In this document: positions 13,972 to 14,107 of the stretch, piece after piece
Position numbering within the stretch: the stretch's first letter is position 1
How the letters are laid out: each line of letters opens with the position of its first letter
DNA from: Bacillota bacterium
GTDB taxonomy: Bacteria > Bacillota_I > Bacilli_A > Acholeplasmatales > Acholeplasmataceae
Length of the DNA stretch: 14,107 nt
Direction: 5' to 3'
Assembly (NCBI GenBank): GCA_027620815.1
Contig: JAQCDH010000014.1
Span: forward strand, 1 to 14,107
Made by a program: the position numbers and the translations under genes
The notes under the pieces: model-generated
Seen by the model: the letters and a program-made list of their open reading frames with translations, nothing else
Told to the model about the DNA's origin: nothing
Databases searched by the model: none

Positions 13972-14000
13972 ATTATACATGTTTTTATGTGAATTTTAAA
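13972..14000 (-). promoter_or_regulatory. promoter for eno
   Basis: On the minus strand TTTAAA (14000-13995), a 17-nt spacer and a perfect TATAAT (13977-13972). The predicted start near 13965 gives a leader of about 24 nt containing AAAGGAG. It lies in the 69-nt gap after the upstream gene, where I see no terminator hairpin, so some read-through from that gene is likely. Confidence 0.65.
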
Positions 14001-14010
14001 TACATACGAA

Positions 14011-14107
14011 TCAATATTCTATATATTTTAATCTTGGCCAAATCAGTAAGAAAATAAGCATCACGCTTAATCCTTTTACGATATTAAACGGTGTATATGA
14101 AATGATG
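14011..14107 (-). CDS. ECF transporter S component (C-terminal end, runs off right edge)
   Basis: Last 31 codons of an integral membrane protein, ending in TGA (14011-14013). The sequence YTPFNIVKGLSVMLIFLLI followed by a charged end matches the last helix of energy-coupling-factor substrate-binding subunits, where TPFN-x2-KG precedes the final membrane helix. This ending is common in riboflavin-type (RibU-like) S components, but substrate specificity cannot be read from so short a piece. Such vitamin uptake proteins are typical of Mollicutes. Family moderately sure, substrate unknown. Confidence 0.65.
   Translation of the reverse strand, partial: IISYTPFNIVKGLSVMLIFLLIWPRLKYIEY

Noticed and set aside
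1..14107. Mobile elements, phage genes, CRISPR arrays, toxin-antitoxin or defence systems
   Set aside because: Every intergenic gap is at most about 105 nt and all genes but the comEC relic are recognisable housekeeping families; no terminal repeats, spaced repeats or transposase motifs were seen.

Overview
The window is a compact, low-GC stretch of core bacterial chromosome, most like a member of the Acholeplasmataceae (wall-less Mollicutes that keep the standard genetic code). TGA is used as a stop: holA, rsfS, trmR, the GNAT gene and the truncated ECF gene all end in TGA, and tryptophan is TGG. This argues against Mycoplasma/Spiroplasma code 4. Gene order follows Bacillus (alaS-ruvX-yrzB-...-trmR-...-greA and yqeG-...-yqeK-rsfS-yqeM-comEC-holA...rpsT), but the peptidoglycan gene mltG, expected between yrzB and trmR, is missing, as expected without a cell wall. 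The species is not identifiable by eye.

Layout, in the direction of transcription. Almost everything is on the minus strand and reads right to left. At the far right is the 3' end of an ECF-transporter S component (14011-14107). Next is eno with its own promoter and a terminator. Then comes a long chain: rnr-smpB-GNAT-alaS-ruvX-yrzB-trmR-ygjP-like-greA-yqeG-yqeK-rsfS-yqeM, with likely internal promoters before alaS and greA and a strong GNRA-loop terminator at the end of yqeM. A 106-codon 3' relic of comEC follows. After it, holA restarts from an apparent leaderless promoter and overlaps a DEDDh exonuclease gene. The exonuclease converges on rpsT, the only plus-strand gene, through a shared bidirectional terminator. 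rpsT and the truncated pgsA diverge from a 105-base intergenic region holding both promoters. No gene-free stretch exceeds 300 bases.

Functionally this is information processing and housekeeping. It covers ribosome and mRNA quality control (rnr, smpB, rsfS, rpsT), transcript elongation (greA), tRNA charging and modification (alaS, trmR), replication (holA, exonuclease), Holliday/rRNA processing (ruvX), glycolysis (eno) and phosphatidylglycerol synthesis (pgsA, perhaps yqeG).

I found no mobile element, CRISPR array, phage or defence system, and no evidence for a wholly new system. The most interesting spot is the yqeM-comEC relic-holA junction (about 2280-2680): a terminator, a dead competence-gene fragment with an intact frame, and a leaderless extended -10 promoter lie within 400 bases. 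Other points of interest are recurring TGN-extended -10 promoters, rnr with no Shine-Dalgarno directly behind a terminator, and a 41-nt gene overlap in which one frame encodes an acidic tail and the other a basic N-terminus.
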